Positions 41,063 to 48,960 of a DNA stretch of 64,000 nucleotides are shown here, piece by piece (the first letter of the stretch is position 1; the number at the start of each line of letters is the position of its first letter). The DNA comes from Kitasatospora sp. NBC_00240. GTDB taxonomy: Bacteria; Actinomycetota; Actinomycetes; Streptomycetales; Streptomycetaceae. Both the position numbers and the translations under genes were made by a program. The stretch is from positions 5,332,001 through 5,396,000 of the forward strand of contig NZ_JAPEMU010000001.1 of assembly GCF_026342405.1 (NCBI RefSeq), in the 5' to 3' direction. The notes under the pieces are model-generated. The model did not search any database. It was not told the DNA's origin and saw nothing but the letters and a program-made list of their open reading frames with translations.

Positions 41063-41548
41063 GTGAGCGACGAGAGCCGGACCGAACAGCCGGAGCAGGC
41101 GGGCGCGGGCTTCGAACGGGGCACCGACGGACCCAAGGTGATCATGGTCGGGATGGACGGCTCGGAGGCCGCCGCCCGGGCCGCCGCCTACGCGGCCGGG
41201 CTGGCCCGGCGCCAGAACGCGCTGCTGGCCATCGTCTACGTGCAGCCGGTGTACGCCGGGGCGGCGGCGCTGGGTGCCACGGTGAACGAGACCACCGAGG
41301 AGGTCGCCGGCGAACTGGTCCGGGAGATCCGGGCGTCGGCGGAGCGGCTGCGCGGGGTCTTCGAGGTCCGCTGGCAGTTCCACACCTTCCGGGGCGACCC
41401 CTACCAGGGGCTGGTGAAGGCCGCCGACCGGCTGAAGGCGGACGCCGTGGTGGTCGGCGCCTCCGAGCAGGCCGGGCACCGGATCATCGGCTCGGTGGCC
41501 GTCCGGCTGGTCAGGGCCGGACGCTGGCCGGTCACCGTGGTGCCGTGA
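41063..41548 (+). CDS. Universal stress protein
   Basis: 161 residues, one UspA domain. Starts VIMVGMDGSEAAARAAAYAAGLA after a disordered leader of about 28 residues. The C-terminal nucleotide-binding signature is VVVGASEQAGHRIIGSVAVR, slightly off the ideal G-x2-G-x9-G-S/T pattern, then PVTVVP. Probably an ATP-binding stress protein of the cytoplasm. GTG at 41063 is likely leaderless. It converges with the rRNA/tRNA methyltransferase operon, with only 18 bases between the genes. Confidence 0.9.
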   Translation: MSDESRTEQPEQAGAGFERGTDGPKVIMVGMDGSEAAARAAAYAAGLARRQNALLAIVYVQPVYAGAAALGATVNETTEEVAGELVREIRASAERLRGVFEVRWQFHTFRGDPYQGLVKAADRLKADAVVVGASEQAGHRIIGSVAVRLVRAGRWPVTVVP

Positions 41549-41566
41549 CCGGCCGCCCGGCGGACC

Positions 41567-42151
41567 TCACTCGGTCTCGTCGAGCTCCAGGTCGAACTCG
41601 CCGGCGTCGCTGCCGTCCGGCGTGCCGCTGATCGCGTAGCCCTGCCGGCGGGCCTCGTAGCAGGCGACCGAGGTCGCCGAGGAGACGTTGAGCGAGCCGA
41701 CCCGGCCCAGCTGCGGGACGAAGACGACGGTGTCGCAGAGCGCCAGGGCCTCGGCGGTGACGCCGCGGTCCTCGTGGCCGACCACGAACGCGGTCGCCGG
41801 GGTGAGCTTGGCCGCGAACAACGGCACGGCCTCGTCGGCCAGTTCGAGGCCGACCACCAGGAACCCGTCGGCCTTCGCGGCGGCGACCGCCTCGGCGACC
41901 GTCTCGAAGTGCTCGGCCTTGAGGTACCGGTCGGTGCCCATCGCGGCCTTCTGCGCGCCGGCGGAGCGCACCGAGGGGGTGTCGCCGGTCAGGTACAGCT
42001 TCTCGGCGCCCATCGCGGACGCCGTACGGACGATCGAGCCCACGTTGAAGGGCGACTGGAGGTTCTCCAGGATGATCGCCAGCCTGAACTCGTTGCTGCG
42101 CCGCCACTGGCGGTGCAGGCGCTTCAGGTCGGTCCCGCGGAGCTGCTTCAC
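41567..42151 (-). CDS. TrmH/SpoU family RNA methyltransferase
   Basis: 194 residues, short SPOUT enzyme without the N-terminal substrate-binding domain. Motif 1 is ENLQSPFNVGSIVRTA (about 28-43), motif 2 FVVGHEDRGVTAE and motif 3 VPQLGRVGSLNVSSATSVA (split). All SAM-knot residues are seen (Asn, Arg, Glu, Ser-Leu-Asn). It 2'-O-methylates a ribose in tRNA or rRNA; the exact target is unknown. Its ATG overlaps the TGA of the upstream methyltransferase gene (ATGA), so both are translated together. The C-terminal tail is acidic. Confidence 0.9.
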   Translation of the reverse strand: MKQLRGTDLKRLHRQWRRSNEFRLAIILENLQSPFNVGSIVRTASAMGAEKLYLTGDTPSVRSAGAQKAAMGTDRYLKAEHFETVAEAVAAAKADGFLVVGLELADEAVPLFAAKLTPATAFVVGHEDRGVTAEALALCDTVVFVPQLGRVGSLNVSSATSVACYEARRQGYAISGTPDGSDAGEFDLELDETE

Positions 42152-42789
42152 GACGTCGTACCTCGTCCAGTGTCGGTGCCGGCCGCCTCGGGGCGGGGCC
42201 GCGCTTCAAGAATCCGGAATCCGTTGACCGAGGTGACCCGCGTGGTCGGGTAGCCCTCGGTGTTCAGCCACTTCTGCAGCGAGTCCGAACCCAGGTTGCG
42301 CTGCACGACGAGGAAGGCCGAGCCGTCCGGCGTCAGGCGCGGCAGCCATCGGTGCAGCAGGCGGTGCAGCGCGCCCTTGCCGATCCGGATCGGCGGGTTG
42401 GAGTAGATCGCCGTGAACCGCAGGTCCTGCGGCACGTCGTCCGGCAGCACCGCCTGGACGTTGTTCAGCCCCAGCGCCTTCGCGTTGTCGGTGACCAGGT
42501 CGAGCGCCCGGGTGTTGATGTCGACGGCCCAGACGGCGGACCGCTTGCGGCGCGAGGCCCAGGTCAGCGCGATCGGCCCGTACCCGCAGCCCATGTCCAG
42601 GATCGGCCCCTTCACCCGGGGCGGCGGCGCGTGCTCCAGCAGGATCCGGGTGCCCGGGTCCAGCCGGCTCCGGGAGAAGACCCCGGTGTCGGTGGTGAGC
42701 TCCAGGGTGATGTCAGGCAGGGTCACAGTGATCGGACGTCGCTCGCTGACAACGTCGGGTGCACTGGTGAAGTAGTGCGAGCCGGACAT
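42148..42789 (-). CDS. RsmC-like class I methyltransferase
   Basis: 213 residues. Begins HYFTSAPDVVSERRPI; the RsmC-type N-terminus GVFSRSRLDPGTRILLEH follows near 36-53. SAM motif I is ILDMGCGYGPIAL (about 64-76) and the catalytic motif is SNPPIRIGK (about 130-138; NPPI rather than NPPF). Likely 16S rRNA guanine-N2 methyltransferase (G1207 in E. coli numbering). First gene of an operon with the SPOUT enzyme; four-base overlap. ATG at 42789. Confidence 0.9.
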   Translation of the reverse strand: MSGSHYFTSAPDVVSERRPITVTLPDITLELTTDTGVFSRSRLDPGTRILLEHAPPPRVKGPILDMGCGYGPIALTWASRRKRSAVWAVDINTRALDLVTDNAKALGLNNVQAVLPDDVPQDLRFTAIYSNPPIRIGKGALHRLLHRWLPRLTPDGSAFLVVQRNLGSDSLQKWLNTEGYPTTRVTSVNGFRILEARPRPEAAGTDTGRGTTS

Positions 42790-42942
42790 GATTTCCCCGT
42801 CGGGTCGTGAGGGCCTGGGGCCACCGGGTGGGCGCGGGCCGGCCCTGCTTGTTCGGCCCTGATCGTAACCCGTTACCCGCCGCCACCCGGATCCGTGCAG
42901 GTCAGGGCCCCAGGCCGACGCATGCCGGTGAGCTGGTGCCGA

Positions 42943-43443
42943 TCAGCCGATGCCGGGCACCTTCCGGGTGGTGATCGCGATCCGGTTCCAGGTGTTGATG
43001 GTGAAGATCAACGAGAGCAGCTGGGCCAGTTCCGCCTCCTCGAACTGCTCGGCCGCCCGGCCGTACACCTCGTCCGGCACGCCGTCGCCGATCCGGGTGA
43101 CCGCCTCGGTGAGGGCCAGCGCCGCCCGCTCCTTCGCGCTGTACACACCGGCCGGCGCCTCCCGCCAGACCGACAGCAGGTAGAGCCGCTCCTCGCGCTC
43201 GCCGGCCTTGCGGGCGTCCTTGATGTGCATGTCCAGGCAGTACGCGCAGTTGTTGAGCAGCGAGGAGCGGATCTGCACCAGCTCCACCAGCGCCGGGTCC
43301 AGGCCCTCCCGGGCGGCGGCGTCCAGGGCGAGCAGCGCCCGGAAGGCCTTCGGGGCGGCCTTGGCGTAGTTGACGCGGGTGGCGGGGGTGAGGGCGACGG
43401 TGGTCGCGGCGGTGGCGGTCGCGGTGTTCTCGGTGATCGTCAT
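42943..43443 (-). CDS. AhpD-like alkylhydroperoxidase / CMD family protein
   Basis: 166 residues. The carboxymuconolactone decarboxylase fold has the redox motif NNCAYCLDMH (about 79-88), the CxxC-x3-H of AhpD-type peroxidases, preceded by ELVQIRSS. It ends with INTWNRIAITTRKVPG, where Trp-Asn-Arg is typical of the family. Probably reduces peroxides with lipoamide or mycothiol-type partners in the cytoplasm. ATG at 43443; in-frame ATGs further upstream lie inside a palindromic operator, which argues for the shorter start. That operator suggests a dedicated repressor. Confidence 0.9.
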   Translation of the reverse strand: MTITENTATATAATTVALTPATRVNYAKAAPKAFRALLALDAAAREGLDPALVELVQIRSSLLNNCAYCLDMHIKDARKAGEREERLYLLSVWREAPAGVYSAKERAALALTEAVTRIGDGVPDEVYGRAAEQFEEAELAQLLSLIFTINTWNRIAITTRKVPGIG

Positions 43444-43451
43444 GTGGACAA
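43443..43451 (-). promoter_or_regulatory. DnaA-box-like nonamer at ahpD-like start
   Basis: TGTGGACAA on the + strand, that is TTGTCCACA on the gene's strand, a perfect match overlapping the first base of the start codon. May be chance. Confidence 0.35.
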
Positions 43452-43459
43452 CTCTAGGA

Positions 43460-43491
43460 GTGGAATGCACCGCGTTCATGGTGCATTCCAC
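43460..43491. promoter_or_regulatory. Palindromic operator of ahpD-like gene
   Basis: GTGGAATGCACC (43460-43471) and GGTGCATTCCAC (43480-43491) are perfect complements with an 8-base spacer, starting 17 bases upstream of the ATG at 43443. The size, symmetry and position fit a dimeric repressor. No regulator gene is adjacent on that side. Confidence 0.75.
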
Positions 43492-43545
43492 AGCCTGATT
43501 CATGGGTCAATTCACATGGCGACCGGCTGTCCGCGGCGCAGCGGC

Positions 43546-43764
43546 TCAGGTGTCCACCGCACACCAGACCAGGCCGTCCCGGCTGGAGTGCCCGAACCTG
43601 TCGGCCAGTCCGAGCGCGGGCAGCGCCGCCAGCTGCCGCCCGGGATCGTCGGGCACCGGCGCGGTCAGCAGGTAGCCGGCCGGCGTCCTGGTGAGCCGTA
43701 CGTCGGTGCCGACGCTGGTGGCCAGCCGGGCGGCGATGGCGTGCGCCCGTTCAACGGCCGTCAT
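43546..43764 (-). CDS. Small conserved hypothetical protein
   Basis: 72 residues from ATG at 43764 (ATG at 43782 adds six). Contains HAIAARLATSVG, then ...ALGLADRFGHSSRDGLVWCAVDT at the end. I recognise similar small proteins encoded next to WhiJ-type regulator loci in Streptomyces, but no function. It overlaps the end of the upstream gene by 14 bases, so it is probably translated by coupling; no own binding site is seen. Confidence 0.55.
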   Translation of the reverse strand: MTAVERAHAIAARLATSVGTDVRLTRTPAGYLLTAPVPDDPGRQLAALPALGLADRFGHSSRDGLVWCAVDT

Positions 43765-44143
43765 CGCCGGCGGCGCGCACATCGCTGCCGGCCGGCGTCG
43801 CGAACCGCGGCACCCGGTCCAGCCAACGGCCGTCCACGTCCCACTCCACCCCGCCGCCGGCCGGCCGGAGGAAGACCACGGTGCCGACCCGGTCCATGAA
43901 CACGCCGGTCCGCCGGTTCAGCGTGTCCAGAACCAACTCCCCGGGCCTGGAAGGGCGGTGCGGGTAGGCCGGCGGATCGACCCGGCCACCCCCGGCCGGC
44001 CCGGCCGGGTACGGGCTCACCAGCCTGAGCCCCGCCTCCGGCCGTCCGCCGCAGTTCGCGGGGCAGCAGCAGGCGGGCAGACTCCGGTCGCCGACGACGG
44101 CGGGTGCCCAGGCCTGCTGATCTTCGGACTGAGGGATCGTCAT
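43751..44143 (-). CDS. Conserved hypothetical protein of WhiJ-type locus
   Basis: 130 residues. A CCC cluster near residue 28 (PACCCPANCGG) is followed by GELVLDTLNRRTGVFMDRVG and VFLRPAGGGVEWDVDG near 75-112. Proteins with this layout occur beside XRE/DUF397 gene pairs in streptomycetes; function unknown. The four nearby Cys could bind a metal. ATG at 44143 with GGAGAAA upstream. It diverges from the XRE regulator gene. Confidence 0.7.
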   Translation of the reverse strand: MTIPQSEDQQAWAPAVVGDRSLPACCCPANCGGRPEAGLRLVSPYPAGPAGGGRVDPPAYPHRPSRPGELVLDTLNRRTGVFMDRVGTVVFLRPAGGGVEWDVDGRWLDRVPRFATPAGSDVRAAGDDGR

Positions 44144-44274
44144 GATCGTTTCTCCATGGCGGTCTTGGGCTCGGCAGCCCTTACTTTCCGTAGTCCAAGC
44201 GTCGCGCTCCGGCGCTACGCTGGGTAGGCACGTCATGTCTCACGTTGGAAGCTGGCACACGAAGGAGTGCGCCG

Positions 44275-45102
44275 ATGGTGTTCCGGCCCAATGAGTTGCA
44301 CCCCACCCGTTCGAATCGCGATCTGTACGGGTGGGAGATGCGCGCACACCGCAAGCGCGCCGGTGACATGTCGCTCGATCAGCTGACCAATGTGCTGGAC
44401 GGATTCTCGAAGAGCCATCTGGCCCGGGTGGAGCGTGCGGCGTCCATGCCGTGCGCCCGGCTGTCCCAGGCCCTGGACGCGGCATTCGGCACGGACGGCA
44501 CGTTCGGGCGGCTGTACGAGCTGGCGAAGAAGGAGAAGTTTCCCGGCAAGTATCGGCGGGCCATGGATCTTGAGGGTCGGGCCAGCATCATCGAGGAGTA
44601 CACCAGCGCCACGATCCCAGGGCTTCTCCAGACCCCCGGACTGGCCCGGAGATCCCTTGAGACCGGTCATCCGCATGCGTCCGCGCAGGAGATCGACAGC
44701 ATGCTCAGTGCTCGGCTCGACCGGCAGAAGCGGCTCAATTCGACTCCTGCTCCGCGCTGCTGGTTCATCCTCGACGAGGCGGTCCTGCGTCGCCCGGTGG
44801 GCGGGTCGGCAGTGATGCGTGCGCAGTTGGCGGCACTGGTGGATGATCGGCGGTCGCATGTCACCGTGCAGGTGTTGCCGTTCGGGGCTGGTGAGCACGC
44901 GGAGATGGGTGGCTCGCTCACGCTCTACACGGTGCCCGGGAATCCGCTGATCGCCTGGGTGGAGGGGAGCCACTCCGGGGTGATCATCGATGACTCGGAA
45001 GGTGTCGCCGCGCGTCGGGAGTCCTACGATCTGCTCAGGGCTCAGGCTCTCTCGCCCCGGGACTCCTCGGCGATGATCAGAACCGTGATGGAGGAGTGCT
45101 GA
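44275..45102 (+). CDS. XRE-family regulator with DUF5753 (WhiJ-type)
   Basis: 275 residues. The helix-turn-helix lies at about 20-75 (LYGWEMRAHRKRAGDMSLDQL, split; HLARVERAASMPC). The DUF5753/Scr1-type domain (about 95-265) has IPGLLQTPGLAR and VTVQVLPFGAGEHAEMGGSLTL (split). Such regulators pair with a DUF397 protein in many paralogous streptomycete loci related to whiJ and control development or antibiotic genes. ATG at 44275 follows AAGGAG. The gap to the DUF397 gene is four bases. Diverges from the hypothetical pair upstream. Confidence 0.92.
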   Translation: MVFRPNELHPTRSNRDLYGWEMRAHRKRAGDMSLDQLTNVLDGFSKSHLARVERAASMPCARLSQALDAAFGTDGTFGRLYELAKKEKFPGKYRRAMDLEGRASIIEEYTSATIPGLLQTPGLARRSLETGHPHASAQEIDSMLSARLDRQKRLNSTPAPRCWFILDEAVLRRPVGGSAVMRAQLAALVDDRRSHVTVQVLPFGAGEHAEMGGSLTLYTVPGNPLIAWVEGSHSGVIIDDSEGVAARRESYDLLRAQALSPRDSSAMIRTVMEEC

Positions 45103-45106
45103 CGCC

Positions 45107-45307
45107 ATGCGATCCGACGAGAACGAGCAGTGGCGGAAGAGCAGTTACAGCAACAACGACGGTGGCACCTGCATCGAGGTGGACGACGCGCACCCTGGAG
45201 CCGTCCGTGACTCCAAGGACCCCGAAGGTCCCCGGCTGCGCTTCTCGCGCGACGCCTGGACCGCCTTCGTGCGCGCCGTCACCGACGGCGAGTTCGGCGC
45301 GCCCTGA
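45107..45307 (+). CDS. DUF397 protein
   Basis: 66 residues, complete. Signature WRKSSYSNNDGGTCIEV (about 8-24), VRDSKDPEGPRL and AWTAFVRAV. DUF397 proteins work with the upstream XRE regulator, in some loci as a toxin-like or antagonist partner. Coupled to that gene by a four-base gap. Confidence 0.93.
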   Translation: MRSDENEQWRKSSYSNNDGGTCIEVDDAHPGAVRDSKDPEGPRLRFSRDAWTAFVRAVTDGEFGAP

Positions 45308-45326
45308 ACCCGGATACACGCATCGG

Positions 45327-45363
45327 CGCGGGCCGGCTCCCCGAAGTTGGGGGGCGGCCCGCG
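45327..45363. terminator. Bidirectional terminator
   Basis: CGCGGGCCG (45327-45335) pairs with CGGCCCGCG (45355-45363), with a second C/G-rich pairing inside. TTGTTGT follows on the + strand. It separates the DUF397 gene from the convergent lipoprotein gene. Confidence 0.75.
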
Positions 45364-45382
45364 TTGTTGTGCCGGGGTGGGT

Positions 45383-46636
45383 TCAGCCGGTGACGGTGGG
45401 GGTGATCTTGACGGTGGCGGCGCGGTGCTGGTCGGCGGTGGCGCCGAAGGAGAGGTTGAACTTGTTGCCGGTGGTCCAGCCCTTGTCGACGCCGACGCGG
45501 AAGGTGTATTCGGTGGTGGCGCCGGCGGGCAGGGCGCGGTTGAGGGAGGCGGCGTCGATGGCGAGGTTGCCGTCGCAGTCGTAGTCGACGGCGAGCGGGC
45601 GCCACTGGCCGTGGTCCTGGACCTCGACGACGAGGTCGGCGGGCTCGATGAAGTGCTTCGTGTAGTCGCCGGAGGCGGGGTCGACCACGGTGGGCAGGGA
45701 GATCGTCGGGGCGACCTGGCGGAAGGCGGCCTTGGTGGGGTTGGTGACCTTCACGGTGTACTGGGCGGCCTGCTTGCCGACCACGAGGGCGCCGGGGGCG
45801 CCGGTGACGGTGACCTTGGGCATGTGGGTGTCGACGACCTTGGTGTCGACGATCTTCTTCTTGGCGATCTCGTGGATGGCGTTGACGCTGTCGTAGCCGG
45901 CGGCCTCGACGGCCAGGGTGCCGGGGCGGTTGTCGGCGCCGAGGTGGATGCGGTACTGGATGGTGCGGCTGGCGCCGGAGGCGAGCGGGAAGGTGGCGCT
46001 CTTTCCGCCCATGACGTAGTCCATGCCGGTGCCCTGGCTGATCGGGAACTCCTTCCAGGTGTTGCCGTCCTTGCGCTCGATGGTGCCGCTGGCCATCTGG
46101 GCGATGATGCTGCACGCCGCGCCTTCGTACTGCTGGGCGGCGACGACCGGGACGACGCTGTCGTAGCGCCTGGTGCCGGTGTTGGTCCAGGTGACGGTGA
46201 AGGAGACGGTGGCGCCGCCGGCCTCGATCTTCTGGCCGGTGTTCAGGCCGTCGAAGCGGATCTCGATGCCGCCGCCGGGCTTGACCACGCTCGCCGGGGT
46301 CTTGGCGGCGGCGGGGGTCTTGGCGGCGGCGGGGGCGGCGGTGCTCGGAGCGGGGGCGGGGGTCTCGGTGAGGGTGGCGGTGGGGGTGGCGGTCGCCGAC
46401 GGCGCGGGGGCCGGGGTGGTGGCGGTGGGTGCGGGGGTGCTCGGTGCGGCGGCGGGGGCGCTGAGGGTGGGTGCGGTGCTGGGGGCGGCGTTGTTGGTGG
46501 TGTCGGGGGTGCAGCCGACGGCGCCGGTGGCGATGACGGCGGCGAGCGGCAGGGTGAGGGCCAGGCGGCGGGAGCGGCCCTTGGCGGAGCCGGCGGTGAC
46601 GATCTTCGCAAAGCGGTTGATAACGGACGCGTTCAT
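45383..46636 (-). CDS. Lipoprotein with Ig-like repeats
   Basis: 417 residues. Long basic n-region, hydrophobic core and lipobox GAVGC (Cys about 42). A Pro/Ala/Thr linker (about 45-120) is followed by two beta-sandwich-like parts (about 120-265 and 275-415). Each has Ig/CARDB-like features: VSFTVTWTNTGTRRYDSVVP (20 residues), then KVTVTGAPGALVVGKQAAQYT split, and YTFRVGVDKGW. Probably cell-surface attached; ligand unknown. ATG at 46636 follows AGGGGGA. Confidence 0.8.
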   Translation of the reverse strand: MNASVINRFAKIVTAGSAKGRSRRLALTLPLAAVIATGAVGCTPDTTNNAAPSTAPTLSAPAAAPSTPAPTATTPAPAPSATATPTATLTETPAPAPSTAAPAAAKTPAAAKTPASVVKPGGGIEIRFDGLNTGQKIEAGGATVSFTVTWTNTGTRRYDSVVPVVAAQQYEGAACSIIAQMASGTIERKDGNTWKEFPISQGTGMDYVMGGKSATFPLASGASRTIQYRIHLGADNRPGTLAVEAAGYDSVNAIHEIAKKKIVDTKVVDTHMPKVTVTGAPGALVVGKQAAQYTVKVTNPTKAAFRQVAPTISLPTVVDPASGDYTKHFIEPADLVVEVQDHGQWRPLAVDYDCDGNLAIDAASLNRALPAGATTEYTFRVGVDKGWTTGNKFNLSFGATADQHRAATVKITPTVTG

Positions 46637-46956
46637 GATGCAGATCCCCCTGGGACGTGGTCACGGAAGTTTTGACTCGACGAGGCGGCCGGCCCTGCTC
46701 CCCGGCTTCTCGCCGGTCCGCCTCGCTGGCCCTCACCCTGATAGACGTGCATCCCCCCGAGGGGTTGCAGGTGGGTTCGAAAAACTTTCCCGCCGCCTCC
46801 GGGCACCCCGGCACGGGCACCGGAAGGAGGCCCCGCAACACGCCCACGCCCGGTCGAGGCGTCGCGTCCGGGGCGCTGCGGACGGATACTTCAAGGGCCC
46901 CGTCAGGCAGGGCCCAGCAGGGTCCGGGTGAGGCTCCCAGCAGCGAGGACGACACC
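46637..46956. other. Divergent intergenic region, lipoprotein / small acidic protein
   Basis: 320 bases. No gene seen. It holds promoters for two divergent genes. A poorer-GC stretch (46655-46680 and 46770-46790) is the likely core promoter DNA. No clear palindromes. Confidence 0.45.
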
Positions 46957-47151
46957 ATGCCGCAGAATCCCGAGGACTACGTGGACGAGGTCGCCGCCGA
47001 GGTCGACGAGCCGGCCGAGGAGGACCCGGAGGCCGACGAGTACGACGAGCTGGTGGAGCGGCGCGCGCTGGGGGCGGACCCGGCGACCGACGTCGCCGAC
47101 GCGGCGGAGCAGGCGCGGGTGGTCACGCTGGACGAGGACGAGTACCGCTGA
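46957..47151 (+). CDS. Small acidic hypothetical protein
   Basis: 64 residues, nearly half Asp, Glu and Ala. MPQNPEDYVDEVAAEV at the start and RVVTLDEDEYR at the end. Short acidic proteins of this type, ending in a LDEDEYR-like motif, recur in streptomycetes; no function is known. ATG at 46957 with GAGG-like sequence upstream and good codon use. Confidence 0.65.
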   Translation: MPQNPEDYVDEVAAEVDEPAEEDPEADEYDELVERRALGADPATDVADAAEQARVVTLDEDEYR

Positions 47152-47233
47152 CGCCGGGCGGCCGCCGGCCGCCGATTCGTCCCGATTGCCCTCCGACCTG
47201 CCCGCTTCTCCTCCACCGGCCCGGGCCGAATCG

Positions 47234-47251
47234 GTTTGAACCCGTTCAAAC
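47234..47251. promoter_or_regulatory. 18-bp palindrome GTTTGAAC-CC-GTTCAAAC
   Basis: Perfect 8-bp arms with a 2-base centre, 58 bases before the lipoprotein start. The half-site resembles many TetR-family operators. No TetR gene is adjacent. Confidence 0.7.
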
Positions 47252-47309
47252 GCTCTGGCAGGATCGGGCCGACCGGGCCTGGGGCCCGCGGAACGTGGGG
47301 GGTTGGGTC

Positions 47310-48896
47310 ATGCGCGCGCTGCGCCTTTTTTCCGCTGCTGTCATGGGTGCCGCGCTGGTGGGCGCCCTGACGGCCTGTGACGGCGTGACCGGGGCCGGGA
47401 CCTCGGACGAGGCCGAGGCGCGGGCCGCGCTGGCCGCCTCGGCCGAGGTGATGCTGAAGGCCGGGAACGGCACCGTGGAGATGGACTCGCCCGGCGATCT
47501 CCCCACCGGGGACGTGAAGGGCTGGGCCGACTGGAAGAACGGGTCGGCGCTGGACGTCACCAGCAAGTCCGGCGGCTCCGGCACCGGGTCCGGCTACCGG
47601 GTCCGGGTGGTGGGCGACACCAGCTTCGTGGCGGTGCCCGCGCCGATGGTGAAACTGTCCGGCGGCAAGCACTGGACGGCGTCCAGGCCGCCCTCCGCGG
47701 ACGAGGCGACCGGCAGCACGGACACCCGCAACACCGTGCTGGCGCACCTGCTCGACCCGGTCGTGCAGCTGCGGCTGGCCACCGCGAGCGGGACGCTCAG
47801 TACGGTCCGCGCCGGTTCGGGCGAGGGCAAGGGGACGCGGCACTACGTCAGCGTGCTGGACGCGCGCACGGTGATGGCGGCCCTGGGCGCGGCCGGTGTC
47901 GAGCCGGACCGCACCTTCGCGCTGCGGCCGAAGGACCTGTCGGAGGAGCCGGCGGAGAAGGCCCGGACGCTGACGGCGGCGTTCGCGCTCAACGACAAGC
48001 AGGAGCTCGTCAGCCTCAAGCTGTACTTCAACGAGGCCGGCCGGACGGCGCTGGCCAAGGGGAACGTCCCGATCGTCCTGCACTGGTCGGAGTTGGGCGC
48101 CGCGCCCAAGATCGAGGCACCCGCCAAGAGGGACATCGTGCGGGACCCCAAGGCGGGCCCGCCCGGGCCGCAGGCCCCGACGCACGACGCGGCCGGGTCG
48201 CTGGAGGACGCGGCGGTCGCGATCCCGGAGCTGACCTCGTACCGGACCGAGCGGACCGGGCCGGAGGGCTCCGGCGAGCGGGCGGTGCTGGCGTTCCGGA
48301 AGACCGGGAAGACCGCGGCCTCCGCCTTCTCGGTCACCGACTCGGACATCGAGACCTGGGGCAACCCGAAGACCGCCATCGACAAGGACGGGCACCAGCA
48401 CGTGATCGTCACGGGCGGTGTCCGCTACTCGCTCGACGAGCTCAGCGTGGGCAAGAACTGGCTCAGCATGGACCTCGGCACCGGCGACCCGCGGGCCGAG
48501 GGGTACCTGGCGGCCTTCGTCGGGGCGCTCGCGGCGACCGACGAGGCGGCGTGGGTGGCGACCGAGGAGGTCGGCGGCCGCCCGGCCGAGCACTACCGGG
48601 GCACCGTGGTGCTCTCCGCGCTGGCCGGGTACGAGGGCCCGGTCATCACGCGGTTCGATCGCGACACCTTCGTCAAGGAGGCCAGGGCGCACGGGCTGGA
48701 CAAGGCCGACATCGACGTGTGGATCGGGCGGGACGGGCTGGTCCTGCGGACCAGGGAGTCCGGCAGCGGGTCCCAGGGGGCGTACAGCGTGACCGAGGAG
48801 TACAGCGGGCACGGCGCCGACCTCAAGATCGCGCCCCCGCCGGCGAACGACGTGATCTCGATCAAGGACCTCCTGGACGGCCTCAAGCACGAGTAG
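47310..48896 (+). CDS. LppX/LprAFG-like lipoprotein
   Basis: 528 residues. Signal peptide and lipobox LTAC (Cys about 23). Two LppX/LprG-like beta folds (about 30-265 and 300-525) appear to be a duplication: both contain GDTSFV/GVRYSL-type strands and DPVVQL / FVGALAA-type helices, and both end with a GL-LR strand. Members carry lipids or glycolipids between membrane and wall in mycobacteria. In streptomycetes the ligand is unknown. ATG at 47310 has GGGGGGT upstream; the palindrome at 47234 probably controls it. Confidence 0.75.
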   Translation: MRALRLFSAAVMGAALVGALTACDGVTGAGTSDEAEARAALAASAEVMLKAGNGTVEMDSPGDLPTGDVKGWADWKNGSALDVTSKSGGSGTGSGYRVRVVGDTSFVAVPAPMVKLSGGKHWTASRPPSADEATGSTDTRNTVLAHLLDPVVQLRLATASGTLSTVRAGSGEGKGTRHYVSVLDARTVMAALGAAGVEPDRTFALRPKDLSEEPAEKARTLTAAFALNDKQELVSLKLYFNEAGRTALAKGNVPIVLHWSELGAAPKIEAPAKRDIVRDPKAGPPGPQAPTHDAAGSLEDAAVAIPELTSYRTERTGPEGSGERAVLAFRKTGKTAASAFSVTDSDIETWGNPKTAIDKDGHQHVIVTGGVRYSLDELSVGKNWLSMDLGTGDPRAEGYLAAFVGALAATDEAAWVATEEVGGRPAEHYRGTVVLSALAGYEGPVITRFDRDTFVKEARAHGLDKADIDVWIGRDGLVLRTRESGSGSQGAYSVTEEYSGHGADLKIAPPPANDVISIKDLLDGLKHE

Positions 48897-48921
48897 GGCG
48901 GCCGCCCGCCCCGGCCGAACG

Positions 48922-48955
48922 CGCGTGGCCCCGGACACCCGTCCGGGGCCACGCG
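48922..48955. terminator. Bidirectional terminator
   Basis: CGCGTGGCCCCGGAC (48922-48936) pairs perfectly with GTCCGGGGCCACGCG (48941-48955) around ACCC. It lies between two convergent genes. Confidence 0.85.
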
Positions 48956-48960
48956 GCCGT

